64,000 bases of DNA from Pseudomonas wuhanensis (lineage in GTDB: Bacteria > Pseudomonadota > Gammaproteobacteria > Pseudomonadales > Pseudomonadaceae): NCBI RefSeq assembly GCF_030687395.1, contig NZ_CP117430.1, positions 6,526,973-6,590,972 on the forward strand, written 5' to 3'. Position 1 is the first letter of the stretch, and every line of letters starts with the position of its first letter. The translations under genes and the position numbers were made by a program. The notes below the pieces were generated by a model. The model was not told the origin of the DNA. It did not search any database and saw only the letters and a program-made list of their open reading frames with translations. Of this stretch, positions 17,212 through 26,340 are shown in pieces.

Positions 17212-17343
17212 CGAGTAACTCCTGATCATTAGTGGCCGTTAGACGTCAGGCACGGGCTTCGGTTCATGGGCCAATTAAATAGCGACATTCTGCCCGGAAC
17301 ATGGTCTGTTAAGCATTGAATCTTCAGGAGCAAGGCAGCCCCC

Positions 17344-18783
17344 ATGGATTATTTTGGACCGCATGTTTTCGGTTACCTCATCGCTCTGCTGCACGCGCTG
17401 GGCTCGATTGCCGCCATCCATGCCGTATTGACCGTTCGGACCGCTCAGGGCTCGATCGCCTGGGCTCTGTCACTGCTGTTCATTCCCTACCTCACGCTTA
17501 TCCCTTATCTGGTCTTCGGCCGCAGCACCTTCGATGGTTACATCAAGGCCCGGCGGCAAGCCAACGAGGAAATGCGCAAGGCAATCTCTGAGCTGAACTG
17601 GCGCCCCTGGGTAGAAGAGGCGCTGGCTGCTCGCGCCTCCAGCGCCTACGCGTCTTTGAGGGCCATGCCGAAACTGGGACGCATGCCGTGTCTGGCCAAC
17701 AACGAAGTCCGCTTGCTGATCGACGGCCAAGCCACCTTCGAGGCGATTTTCGACGCCATCAGCAACGCCCGGCAAGCGGTGCTGATCCAGTTCTTCATCA
17801 TCCACGACGACCGCCTCGGCCAACGCCTGCACACCTTGTTGACGAAGAAAGCTGCCGAAGGCGTGGCGATATACCTGCTCTACGACCGCATCGGCAGCCA
17901 CTCCCTGCCCCACAGTTACGTTCAACCGTTGCGCGATGCCGGCATCGAGGTCAAAGCCTTCGCCACCCGCAGCGGTTGGCTCAACCGCTTTCAGGTCAAT
18001 TTCCGTAACCACCGCAAGATCGTCGTGGTCGACGGAATAGTGGGTTTTGTCGGCGGGCTCAACGTCGGCGACGAATACATGGGCGAGAAACCACCCCTTG
18101 CGCCATGGCGTGACACCCACGTACTAGTGCACGGGCCAGTGGTGGCCTGCATGCAGGAATCCTTTGCCGAAGACTGGTTCTGGGCGGCCCGTTCACTGCC
18201 GCCATTGATCCTGCCGGAGGTTTATCCGGATGACGGCGTGCTCTGCCAATTGCTGGCCACCGGCCCGGCGGATTCCTACGAAACCTGTTCGCTATTCTTC
18301 GTCGAAGCCATCCATGCGGCGACGGAACGGGTGTGGATCACCACCCCTTATTTCATCCCCGACGAAGCGGTGTTCGCCGCGTTGCGACTGGCAGTATTGC
18401 GTGGCGTGGATGTACGGATTTTGTTGCCGTCGCGGCCGGATCACCGGATCGTCTACGCTGCTTCCAGCCTTTACGCCTTCGAAGCGGTACGTGCTGGCGT
18501 GCGTCTGTTCCGTTACCAGCCGGGGTTTATGCATCAGAAAGTGGTGCTGATCGACAGCGAGATCAGCGCCATTGGCAGCGCCAATATGGACAACCGTTCT
18601 TTCCGGCTGAATTTCGAAGTGATGTTGCTGACGGTCGACAGCGTATTTGCCGCCGAAGTGGAACAGATGCTCAACGATGACTTTGCCCAGGCTCACGAAA
18701 TCGCCAAAGAAGAAAGCCGGGAGACCCACCGCCTGCAACAGGTCGGCATGCGGATCGCCCGGCTTATTTCGCCGATTCTTTAA
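17344..18783 (+). CDS. clsA: cardiolipin synthase ClsA
   Basis: 479-residue inner-membrane phospholipase D-family enzyme that condenses two phosphatidylglycerols into cardiolipin and glycerol. Two N-terminal membrane segments (about 8-28 and 37-57) precede two HKD motifs: [19 protein letters not shown] (about 219-237) and [21 protein letters not shown] (about 397-417, in one stretch). Length and layout match E. coli ClsA (486). Its 3' end overlaps the CFA-type gene convergently by four bases. Confidence 0.94.
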   Translation: MDYFGPHVFGYLIALLHALGSIAAIHAVLTVRTAQGSIAWALSLLFIPYLTLIPYLVFGRSTFDGYIKARRQANEEMRKAISELNWRPWVEEALAARASSAYASLRAMPKLGRMPCLANNEVRLLIDGQATFEAIFDAISNARQAVLIQFFIIHDDRLGQRLHTLLTKKAAEGVAIYLLYDRIGSHSLPHSYVQPLRDAGIEVKAFATRSGWLNRFQVNFRNHRKIVVVDGIVGFVGGLNVGDEYMGEKPPLAPWRDTHVLVHGPVVACMQESFAEDWFWAARSLPPLILPEVYPDDGVLCQLLATGPADSYETCSLFFVEAIHAATERVWITTPYFIPDEAVFAALRLAVLRGVDVRILLPSRPDHRIVYAASSLYAFEAVRAGVRLFRYQPGFMHQKVVLIDSEISAIGSANMDNRSFRLNFEVMLLTVDSVFAAEVEQMLNDDFAQAHEIAKEESRETHRLQQVGMRIARLISPIL

Positions 18784-19967
18784 GGGTTGTAAATGTCATC
18801 GCGGGTCCATGGCAGTTCATGGCTGCCATCGGGATGGGCTTTCACCGCGAGGATTTGATGCAGGTTGATCCAGCCTCTGGCGAACGCATAGGCGCATCCC
18901 GCCAGATACAACCGCCAGATCCGTAGTGCCTGCTCCGGTACCAGTTTGGCGGCGGCTTCCAGATTGTCTTCCAGGCGTTCGCTCCAGTGGTCCAGGGTTC
19001 GCGCGTAATGCAGGCGCAGGCTCTCGACATCGACGATCTCCAGCCCCGCTTCGCTGATCTCGGCCGAGATCATCGCCAGGTGCGGCAGTTCGCCGTTGGG
19101 GAACACGTACTTCTCAATGAATTCACCGGCACCCCGCCCAACCGGACGACCATCGGTGTGCTTGGCGGTGATCCCGTGGTTCATCACCAGGCCACCCTCT
19201 TTCACCGCGCCGAACAAGGTTTTGCAGTACTCGGCAAGATTCGCATGGCCAACGTGTTCGAACATGCCGACGCTGACCACCTTGTCGAAGCGACCGTCCT
19301 GAGGCAAATCGCGGTAGTCGAGCAGTTGCAGTTCGATCTGATCCTCCAGGCCTTCGGCTCTCACCCGTTCGCGGGCCAGTTCCAATTGCTCCTTACTGAG
19401 CGTGATCCCGAACACCTTCGCGCCGAACTCCCGAGCCGCATACCGCGCCAACCCGCCCCAGCCGCAACCGACATCCAGCAGATATTCGCCTGGTTGCAAC
19501 CGCAGCTTGCGGCACAAGTGGCGAAACTTGGCTTGTTGGGCTTGCTCGAGGGTTTCACTGCCGGTCTCGAAATAGGCGCAGGAATACGCCATGTCGCTGT
19601 CGAGCCACAGTTGGTAAAACGCATTGGAGAGGTCGTAATGGTAGGAGATGGCCTTGGCATCGGTTTCTTTGTCATGAACCGTGCGCACCGGTTGCCCATC
19701 TTCGTCTTCATTGATCAGCGCCTGACTCCATTCATCGCAGACACGAATCACGTCGCTGATAGAACCTTCCAGCTCTAGCTTGCCTTCGACAAACGCCGCC
19801 CCCAACGCGTCGAGGCTGGGATGGGTGAACTGGGTAACCATGTGGGGGTCCTTGACCACAATAGTGACGCTGGGCGTCGGCCCCAGATTGAACTCATGGC
19901 CGTCCCAGAGTCGCAAGCGAAGCGGTAATTGCAGGTTCTGTAAGGCCGGTGGAAGTTGCGCGAGCAT
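18780..19967 (-). CDS. cyclopropane-fatty-acyl-phospholipid synthase family methyltransferase
   Basis: 395-residue SAM-dependent methyltransferase. An N-terminal CFA lipid-binding domain (about 1-95) precedes the Rossmann methyltransferase with motif [17 protein letters not shown] (about 165-180) and the CFA-type signatures [27 protein letters not shown] (in parts, about 107-133) and GMFEHVGH with the catalytic Glu. It would add a methylene across double bonds of unsaturated acyl chains in membrane phospholipids. Pseudomonads carry more than one paralogue, so cfaA/cfaB cannot be decided here. Confidence 0.87.
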   Translation of the reverse strand: MLAQLPPALQNLQLPLRLRLWDGHEFNLGPTPSVTIVVKDPHMVTQFTHPSLDALGAAFVEGKLELEGSISDVIRVCDEWSQALINEDEDGQPVRTVHDKETDAKAISYHYDLSNAFYQLWLDSDMAYSCAYFETGSETLEQAQQAKFRHLCRKLRLQPGEYLLDVGCGWGGLARYAAREFGAKVFGITLSKEQLELARERVRAEGLEDQIELQLLDYRDLPQDGRFDKVVSVGMFEHVGHANLAEYCKTLFGAVKEGGLVMNHGITAKHTDGRPVGRGAGEFIEKYVFPNGELPHLAMISAEISEAGLEIVDVESLRLHYARTLDHWSERLEDNLEAAAKLVPEQALRIWRLYLAGCAYAFARGWINLHQILAVKAHPDGSHELPWTRDDIYNP

Positions 19968-20027
19968 GAAAAGTCCCCCTTGTTTCAGACGTCAAATCTG
20001 AGGGTAGACCATCCTTGAAAAATAGCA

Positions 20028-20051
20028 GGCTATCGAATTAATAGCCTTTTT
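20028..20051. other. weak hairpin between the P-type ATPase and CFA-type genes
   Basis: GGCTAT / ATAGCC with a 7-base loop, T-rich on both sides. It could end the P-type ATPase operon (minus strand), but the stem is only six pairs. Nothing else is seen in the 199-base gap except the CFA-type gene's leader. Confidence 0.3.
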
Positions 20052-20166
20052 CTATTCCCGGTGTTGCCTGCCACACTGAAACCATCCAACGGGCGATCGT
20101 TGAAAATGATCGCCTTACCCTAGATGACTACAAATCCGGCACACAGTTCTGAAAAGTTGTAGACGC

Positions 20167-22077
20167 TCACACCTCATCCTTAAGCTTGAGTAGGGGTTCC
20201 TCAAAGCGTAGCAAACGTCCGGCATTACCGAGCACTAATAACGTGCTCAAGTTATGCAACAAGGCGGCAATCATCGCCCCTGCCGCGCCAAGCCAGCCGA
20301 ATGCGGCGAACGCGACGATGGCCAGGGTCCAGCCCAACCCGATGATCACGTTGACCTGCAAGGTCTGGCGGCATTGGCGACTCAAGCGCACGCAGGTTCC
20401 GAGCCGGCGCAGGTCGCTACCGATCAGTACGATATCGGCCGAGGCCAGCGCGATGTCCGCACCGCCTGCGCCCATGGCCACGCCGACCACACCGGCCTTG
20501 AGCGCCAGGGAATCGTTGATGCCGTCTCCCACCACCATCGGCCGGAATCCGCTGCCGATTTCTTTCAGCACACGATTGAGTTTGTCCTCGGGCAAGGCCT
20601 GGGCTTCGACATCGCTGATACCCACATCCCGGGCCAGCGTATGCGCAACGCTTTGCCGATCCCCGGTGAGCAACAACTGACGACCCAAACCCAGCTCACG
20701 CAATTCGCTCAGGGCAAACCGCGCCTCAGGTTTGATACTGTCAGCGAGCAACAGCCAGGCGAGAAATTCACCGTTGAGTGCCAGCCCCGCAATCGGGCCG
20801 TCGTGTTCGGGAACCGCGGATGTAGCGATGCCTAATTGCGCGAACAGCTCCCGACGACCGAGGGCCGCCTCGCCCTGCTCGGTCATCGCCACTACACCCA
20901 GCCCCTGACGCTCGTGAATATCGGAGAGCAACAGAAAGTGTTCCTGAGTGACCAACCCGGCCAAGGCACGGCTGACCGGGTGGCTGCTGGCGGAACCGAG
21001 GCTGGCGGCGAGTTTCAATACGTGACTGCGATCCTCCAGCGGGCTGTCGATGGACTGCAGGCGCAAGGTGCCGAACGTCAGGGTTCCGGTCTTGTCGACC
21101 ACCAACGACGTCAAGTCAGCCAACTCTTCGAGGAACGCCGAGCTGCGAATCAGAATCCCGTGCCGAGCCGCCACCGCCACCCCGGCAATGGCCGTGGCCG
21201 GTGCGGACAACACCAACGCACAAGGGCAAGCCGCCACCAACACTGCGAGCATCGCTTGCGCGTCGTTGGTTATGAACCAGGTCACGGCCGCCAGCAACAA
21301 CACCAGCACCATGTAGCTGCCGGCGTAGCGTTCGAGCAAACGCGTTATCGGAGGTTTGGAACGTTCGGCGCTTTGCATCAGCGCGATGACTTTACCCAGG
21401 GTCGATTCCTGCCCCGTGCGGGTCACTTCGATGCGCAGCAGGCCATCAAGATTGATCGCCCCGCCGAACACCGGCATGCCCACGCCGGCTTCTATTGGCA
21501 CCGACTCACCGGTGATTGACGCGGTGTCGAGGCTTGCCTGACCGGACAATACCCGGCCATCCGCCGGCACTCGATCACCGGCACGCACCTCCACAAGGTC
21601 GCCAGCCCTGAGTGTGCCGTTGTCGACTTCAACCACGGAACCGTCAGCCTGAATCTTGCGTGCATGGCTGCGAGTCAGTTTGCCGAGGGCATGAATCGCT
21701 TCCTGGGAACCGATCACGCTGCGCTCCTCCAGCACGTGACCGAAGATCATGATGATCGGCAGCAGAGCCGCAGTGAGCAGATCGCCTGTCGCCCAGGCGC
21801 CGATCATGGCCAGGGCAATCAACTGATCGGTGATCCCGTGCAGGCTCGGATAACGCAGGCTGTACCACGCCGAACGCATGACCGGCACGGCCACCAGCAA
21901 GGAGGCAAAACCCAGCAGCAATTGGCTGACACCGGTCTGCTCCGGCGATAACCAGCGCCAGATCAGGCCCAGCGCAAGCAACCCCAGCGCAAGCATGGCC
22001 AGGGTCAACTGGCGCGCGGCGCTACGTTGTTCAGCCGAGGAAAGCATGCTCGGCGCGGCGGCGGTTTGGGCGGTCAT
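20167..22077 (-). CDS. heavy-metal P1B-type ATPase
   Basis: 636-residue metal pump. Motifs in order: actuator loop ITGES (about 190), the transmembrane metal site AACPCALVLS (about 285), phosphorylation site VVDKTGTLTF with the catalytic Asp (about 329), hinge GDGINDSLAL (about 520). No N-terminal heavy-metal-associated (CxxC) domain is present. The last helix reads HNLSTLLVLGNAGRLL, not the Asp-containing form of ZntA, so the metal is uncertain (zinc, cadmium or cobalt). The ATG overlaps the preceding SPFH gene's stop as ATGA. Last gene of a four-gene operon headed by a Zur-like dyad. Confidence 0.9.
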   Translation of the reverse strand: MTAQTAAAPSMLSSAEQRSAARQLTLAMLALGLLALGLIWRWLSPEQTGVSQLLLGFASLLVAVPVMRSAWYSLRYPSLHGITDQLIALAMIGAWATGDLLTAALLPIIMIFGHVLEERSVIGSQEAIHALGKLTRSHARKIQADGSVVEVDNGTLRAGDLVEVRAGDRVPADGRVLSGQASLDTASITGESVPIEAGVGMPVFGGAINLDGLLRIEVTRTGQESTLGKVIALMQSAERSKPPITRLLERYAGSYMVLVLLLAAVTWFITNDAQAMLAVLVAACPCALVLSAPATAIAGVAVAARHGILIRSSAFLEELADLTSLVVDKTGTLTFGTLRLQSIDSPLEDRSHVLKLAASLGSASSHPVSRALAGLVTQEHFLLLSDIHERQGLGVVAMTEQGEAALGRRELFAQLGIATSAVPEHDGPIAGLALNGEFLAWLLLADSIKPEARFALSELRELGLGRQLLLTGDRQSVAHTLARDVGISDVEAQALPEDKLNRVLKEIGSGFRPMVVGDGINDSLALKAGVVGVAMGAGGADIALASADIVLIGSDLRRLGTCVRLSRQCRQTLQVNVIIGLGWTLAIVAFAAFGWLGAAGAMIAALLHNLSTLLVLGNAGRLLRFEEPLLKLKDEV

Positions 22078-23132
22078 TGCGCTGCTCCCTGAATGATCAG
22101 GCGGGAATCGTCTTTCGGATCAACCGTGGTCACCGAGCCGGCTTGCCCGAGAATCTTCGGCATCCGTTCACGGTAAATACGCAGCAGCATTTGCGGGTCG
22201 GTGCCCTGCTGTTGCGCCTTGGCCAAACTCAGCACCGTGGCGGTGTCGGCAGAGGCTTTAGCCAAGCGTTCGCTGGCTTGGGCGTGAGCCACTTGCAGCG
22301 TGCGGTCGGCTTGTTCATTGGCGCTCTGAGTCAGCTTCTCGGCTTCAGTGCGCGCGTTGGCCACGGCTTTGTCGGCCTGCTGGCTGGCGGTTAATACTGC
22401 GTTGAACGCATTCACCGCCGGAGCGGGCAGACTCGATTGCACATCGACCCGCTCCACTTCGATGCCCAACCCCTGCCCGGTCGCCGTCAGTTCGGCCAAG
22501 CGTTGATTGATGCCCCGCACCAGATCGCCGCGTAGACGTTCGCGGCGCTCAGCGGCCTGATTGTCGGCACCGATCAGTTCCGGTCGCGCCACCAGAATGG
22601 TGTCCAGATCTCGTGCGGCAGTGAGCGCCACCGCGCTGCGGGTCACCAGCCGATCTAGGGCCGGCAGCACATGCTCAGCCTGAAGAACAAAGGCATAGGG
22701 CTCGGTGACTTTGTAGAACACCCGCACATCCAGTTGCACCACCCCTGCATCACCGGTCAACAAATAGCCGGAGCCGGCGAGCGCATCGCTGATGGGTGTG
22801 GCGAAACTCGCCACTCTATCCGCCTGCAATGCAGCATCCGTGCGCAGCAGATTTTCCACCCGACGCTCGATCACCCGATCCGCTGCCGGCAACAAGATTA
22901 CCTGCTCAAACGGGCGCGGCCATGCCAACAGCAAACCGGCATTTTGAATGCGATCCAGTGCGCCGAAGTGCAGCACCACGGCACGATTTTGCGGGTCGAT
23001 TTGCCGCACATTGGAGAATGCCCAAGCCAAAGCAGCCAACACGGTCACGGCGTATAGCGCCAAAAAAGCCAAGCGCCCGGCCTGAATCCAGGGACTGCTC
23101 AACTCATGTGTTCCACGTGGAACTAAACTCAT
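22074..23132 (-). CDS. SPFH/band 7 protein, HflK-like
   Basis: 352 residues. One membrane segment (about 19-42) is followed by a periplasmic or cytoplasmic-face SPFH domain (about 45-230, QIDPQNRAVVLHFGALDR) and a long Ala/Glu/Gln coiled coil (about 235-310) typical of HflK/HflC, stomatins and flotillins. These proteins form large membrane rings that scaffold proteases or transporters. Overlaps both neighbours by four bases (ATGA). A parS-type site lies at its start (23109-23124). It is unlike the hflKC pair normally next to hflX, so it is a separate paralogue. Confidence 0.85.
   Translation of the reverse strand: MSLVPRGTHELSSPWIQAGRLAFLALYAVTVLAALAWAFSNVRQIDPQNRAVVLHFGALDRIQNAGLLLAWPRPFEQVILLPAADRVIERRVENLLRTDAALQADRVASFATPISDALAGSGYLLTGDAGVVQLDVRVFYKVTEPYAFVLQAEHVLPALDRLVTRSAVALTAARDLDTILVARPELIGADNQAAERRERLRGDLVRGINQRLAELTATGQGLGIEVERVDVQSSLPAPAVNAFNAVLTASQQADKAVANARTEAEKLTQSANEQADRTLQVAHAQASERLAKASADTATVLSLAKAQQQGTDPQMLLRIYRERMPKILGQAGSVTTVDPKDDSRLIIQGAAQ
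23109..23124. other. parS: parS-type ParB binding site
   Basis: TGTTCCACGTGGAACT, identical to the site at 10888-10903 including the following AAA. It covers the first codons of the HflK-like gene and constrains their sequence. Confidence 0.88.
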
Positions 23133-24178
23133 GGCTGCGACCCGGACTTGTTATCGAGCGTCGGCGGACCGTCAACCAACACCCGGAACGGTGCCGCATC
23201 GGTGCGCAAAATCAGTTTGGTACCCGGCGTGACGATGGTGCCCAAGGTGTCGAGAGAGCGCAGCAAGTTATAGAGCTGCGGCGAACCGGCGTAGGCACGG
23301 CCATAAATCTGAGCGGCTTCGACGCGGGATTGGGCTTCAATGTCCGCGGCTTTCACTGTCGCATCGGCTTGCACGATTCGCGCATCACGCTCGGCCGCGG
23401 AGCGAATTTGCGCAGCTTCACGCTTGCCGATGGCCGTGCGCTCAGTGGCGATGGTTTCACGCTCGGCGCGCATACGATCGACAGTCGCGGTGAGCGTCAC
23501 CGACGGCAGGGTCAAACGCTCGATGCCGACTTGCAGCACTCGCACGCCATAAGTGGTGAGCAACTGCTGATCGATCTGCTGACGCAGCTGCGCTTCAAAA
23601 TCGGCGATGCGCACTTGGTTGGCATCGGTGTTCACCAGGTTGGCCAGATCGAAACTGCTGGCGGTGGTTTCCAGCGCCGAGCCGACAAAAGTGCGAATCT
23701 GCCGCGCGGCTTCATCCGGCTGGTTCTGCACGGCGCGCATAAAGCGTTGCACGTTGTCCGGATCACCCTGCACCTGCCAGGCCACGTAGGCTTGCACAAT
23801 GATGCGCAGACCATCGCGCGTGCCCACATCCTGCAAACCGCTGGAAGTTGTGCGCAGGCGCAGATCTACCGGAATCGCCGCCTCGAACGGTGCCGGCCAG
23901 CGCCAGCCAAGACCGGGTTCCAGCAACACCCGCGATGGATTACCGAAGCGAGTGATGACCGTGGCCTCTCCCGAACGCACTTGCACCAGGCTCGCCGCCG
24001 CAATGGCAAACGCCATCAGTAGCGCCGCCCAACCCATTCGCCGCCACGGGAAAGGGCCAGCTTCGTGTGGATCACCGTGGTGATGATGGTGATGGCCGTG
24101 GTGATGCCCGCCATGGCCGTGATCATGGCCGGCGTGATCATCGTGATCGCGATTGTGTGTAGGCTTCGGCTGGCTCAA
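23129..24178 (-). CDS. SPFH/HflC-like protein with His-rich N terminus
   Basis: 349 residues. The N-terminal 40 residues contain about 17 His (HDDHAGHDHGHGGHHHGH, then HHHHHHGDPHE), then a membrane segment (about 50-67), an SPFH domain (about 70-245, VRSGEATVITRFGNPSRV) and a C-terminal coiled coil with HflC-like QIYGRAYAGSPQLYNLLRSLDTL. The His tail lies before the first membrane segment and looks like a zinc/nickel buffer. The start is TTG at 24178, overlapping the upstream stop; AGGAG seven bases upstream supports it. The next ATG would remove the His region. Confidence 0.83.
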   Translation of the reverse strand: MSQPKPTHNRDHDDHAGHDHGHGGHHHGHHHHHHGDPHEAGPFPWRRMGWAALLMAFAIAAASLVQVRSGEATVITRFGNPSRVLLEPGLGWRWPAPFEAAIPVDLRLRTTSSGLQDVGTRDGLRIIVQAYVAWQVQGDPDNVQRFMRAVQNQPDEAARQIRTFVGSALETTASSFDLANLVNTDANQVRIADFEAQLRQQIDQQLLTTYGVRVLQVGIERLTLPSVTLTATVDRMRAERETIATERTAIGKREAAQIRSAAERDARIVQADATVKAADIEAQSRVEAAQIYGRAYAGSPQLYNLLRSLDTLGTIVTPGTKLILRTDAAPFRVLVDGPPTLDNKSGSQP

Positions 24179-26139
24179 TGGACGGCTCCTGGCTGAACGG
24201 TATTACGCGCCGGCGCAGGGTCAGCCGGCAGCGTGAAAGTACGTAGGTCGATGGTCGGCGCATTGCTGCTGCCGCCCAGACGATGATCGAGAACCAGCAG
24301 CTTGGCGTTGGCCAAACCTTGAGTCAGTTGACTGAGGTATTGCTCCAGCACGAAGGCCTGGCCGGCGCTGGAGTAAGCCTTTTGCTCGGCGGCAAATTTC
24401 AGGTCGGCAGCCTGAGCGGTCGAGTTGATTTCATGAGCACTGGCCGTGGCTTGATCGTGAGCGATACTGGCTTGCAATTGCGCTTGGTTGGTCGCCTCCG
24501 CCGCAGCACCGCGCTCACGGGAAATCAATGCCTGAGCACCAATCTGCGCCGCTTGCACGCCGTGATAAGCGTTGGCCGCCCCCGCTGGCGGGTGGATGGC
24601 TTCAACCACCGTGGCCAGAATTTCCACGCCGCTGTCGAGTTTTTGCAGGTCAGCCTGCACGGCGCGGCCGATCTCTTCGGCGAGCCCTACCCTGTCCTCG
24701 CCGAGCAAACCATCGAGCGTTCGCGAGGCGAAGTCGTGGACCAGAATCCGGCTAGCGGTGCTGCGGATCAACGTTGGTACGTCGGCGCTGTTGTAAGTCG
24801 CGGCCAGCGCCGCCTGATCACTCAAGCCGATGCGATAGACGAAGCGCACGTCCATGTTGACGATCTGGAAGCTCTGTTTGTCAGCGCGGCGGCTGGCGAT
24901 GACCTGGGATTTGTCGTTCACATGGCTGGCGTCCCACAAGCGATTGGCAATCGCTGGTGCGGGGCCTTCAGCTGGTTCGGTCGCGACCGGTGCCGATGTT
25001 TCGCCCACGCTGGTGGCCAACTCGTGGACCACACCGTTTTCGACGCTCAGCACGCGACCCAGCGGCCATGGCAAACCGGCGTGCAAACCAGGACCGAAAA
25101 CTTCTACCGGTTTGCCAAAGCGCTCATAGATACCGCGCCCTTGCAGCGCAATTTCGTGAATGCCGGTGAGCGACCAACCGATGATTACCACCACCACCAG
25201 CACCGGCAAAAACGCCCGACGCATGTAGGTGAAGGCCCAGATTTGTCGCAGGTCGATACCGAAGCGGTTGTGCAGTTCGTGCTGCAATGCGAGCAATGGT
25301 TGCGGCGGCCAGCGCAGCATGTCGGCGACGAAGCTTCGCGCCAGCAAGGCTGGTTCCAACTGTTCACGACGAGGACTGAACAGCGACAACACGGCCCGCA
25401 GCAGCAACTCGATGGCGACCAGCCCCGGCAGCAAGCCGATCAGTACCGCCAGACGCACCGGCCAGACCGATGTTTCGCTGCCGAACAACAAACACAGGGC
25501 GCTGAGCACCAGGCAACTAATCGCGACCCGCGTCAGCTGCGCCAACGGCTCCGCTTCGGGCCATTGGGCGATATTTTCCTGCGCCAGTTGCCGCTCCAGC
25601 ACCAGCAAACCAAAAGCCAGCAGCAACGATAGCGCGGCGCCGACACTGGCCGACAACCCTAACGCGGCGGGCGGCAAGGTCAGATTCCAGACTTGCTCGA
25701 TGCTGTACAACGTCAACAACGCCCAGCCGCCAAGCCAAAGCGTCGGGGCACCGATCTGCCCCAGCAAGCGCAACCAACGCTGGCTGATCCGGTCCAGCAA
25801 CCGCTCATACCAGCCTTCAGCGGCAACGACTTCCTCGGCGACAACCACCGGCACTAACACAGCCGGATTCATCGCCCGTGCGCGCCATAGCGTCACCCAC
25901 CAGGCCGATTGCAGGCCGGCGACCAGCACCAGCAAACCCGCGCTCTGATTGACCAACAACGCCGGCCAAAGCGACTGCGGCGCAAACAGTCCGACAAAAA
26001 ACGCCAGTACCAATCCTGTTGCCGCCAAGGCCCCGAAACCGATAGCGAATTGCCGCAATCGACGTCCTTGAACGACTGCCTGCTGAAAGCGCGGCAGCCC
26101 TGTTATCTGTGCTCCATCGCCATCGAGATCGATTTGCAT
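24175..26139 (-). CDS. polytopic SPFH/HflK-like protein
   Basis: 654 residues. Unusually, the SPFH domain (about 345-560, starting GRGIYERFGKPVEVFGPGLHAGLP) is preceded by about seven membrane helices in the first 340 residues; ordinary HflK has one. The C terminus is an Ala/Gln-rich coiled coil. First gene of a four-gene overlapping operon (SPFH, SPFH with His tail, SPFH, P1B ATPase). Its ATG lies 24 bases from a Zur-like dyad. A membrane platform for the metal pump is a reasonable inference; no direct function is known to me. Confidence 0.82.
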   Translation of the reverse strand: MQIDLDGDGAQITGLPRFQQAVVQGRRLRQFAIGFGALAATGLVLAFFVGLFAPQSLWPALLVNQSAGLLVLVAGLQSAWWVTLWRARAMNPAVLVPVVVAEEVVAAEGWYERLLDRISQRWLRLLGQIGAPTLWLGGWALLTLYSIEQVWNLTLPPAALGLSASVGAALSLLLAFGLLVLERQLAQENIAQWPEAEPLAQLTRVAISCLVLSALCLLFGSETSVWPVRLAVLIGLLPGLVAIELLLRAVLSLFSPRREQLEPALLARSFVADMLRWPPQPLLALQHELHNRFGIDLRQIWAFTYMRRAFLPVLVVVVIIGWSLTGIHEIALQGRGIYERFGKPVEVFGPGLHAGLPWPLGRVLSVENGVVHELATSVGETSAPVATEPAEGPAPAIANRLWDASHVNDKSQVIASRRADKQSFQIVNMDVRFVYRIGLSDQAALAATYNSADVPTLIRSTASRILVHDFASRTLDGLLGEDRVGLAEEIGRAVQADLQKLDSGVEILATVVEAIHPPAGAANAYHGVQAAQIGAQALISRERGAAAEATNQAQLQASIAHDQATASAHEINSTAQAADLKFAAEQKAYSSAGQAFVLEQYLSQLTQGLANAKLLVLDHRLGGSSNAPTIDLRTFTLPADPAPARNTVQPGAVH

Positions 26140-26162
26140 ACCATCTCAGCCTCACATCGCAA

Positions 26163-26181
26163 TTCGTTACGATATAACGAA
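26163..26181. promoter_or_regulatory. Zur-like dyad upstream of the SPFH-ATPase operon
   Basis: TTCGTTA-CGATA-TAACGAA is a 7+7 inverted repeat. Its inner core GTTA-N5-TAAC has exactly the spacing of the two strong Zur boxes (GTTATANTATAAC), but the spacer and outer bases differ, so affinity may be lower. It starts 24 bases upstream of the first SPFH gene. Confidence 0.55.
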
Positions 26182-26340
26182 AGTAGTGAAATTTTCGTGC
26201 TAAATCGTTCTATCTAAAAGCACCAAACCTGTCGCCAGGCTGAAGCCTTGACCGAAATGGTTCGAAACGCACATATTACGTTCGTAATTTTATCGAAGAC
26301 TAACTTTATCGATCCCACCCCTTTCACCAGGAGTACCACT

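Noticed and set aside
24283..25632. Open frame of 449 codons antisense to the polytopic SPFH gene
   Set aside because: Low-complexity Gln/Arg-rich reading; the minus-strand gene has clear SPFH motifs and operon context.
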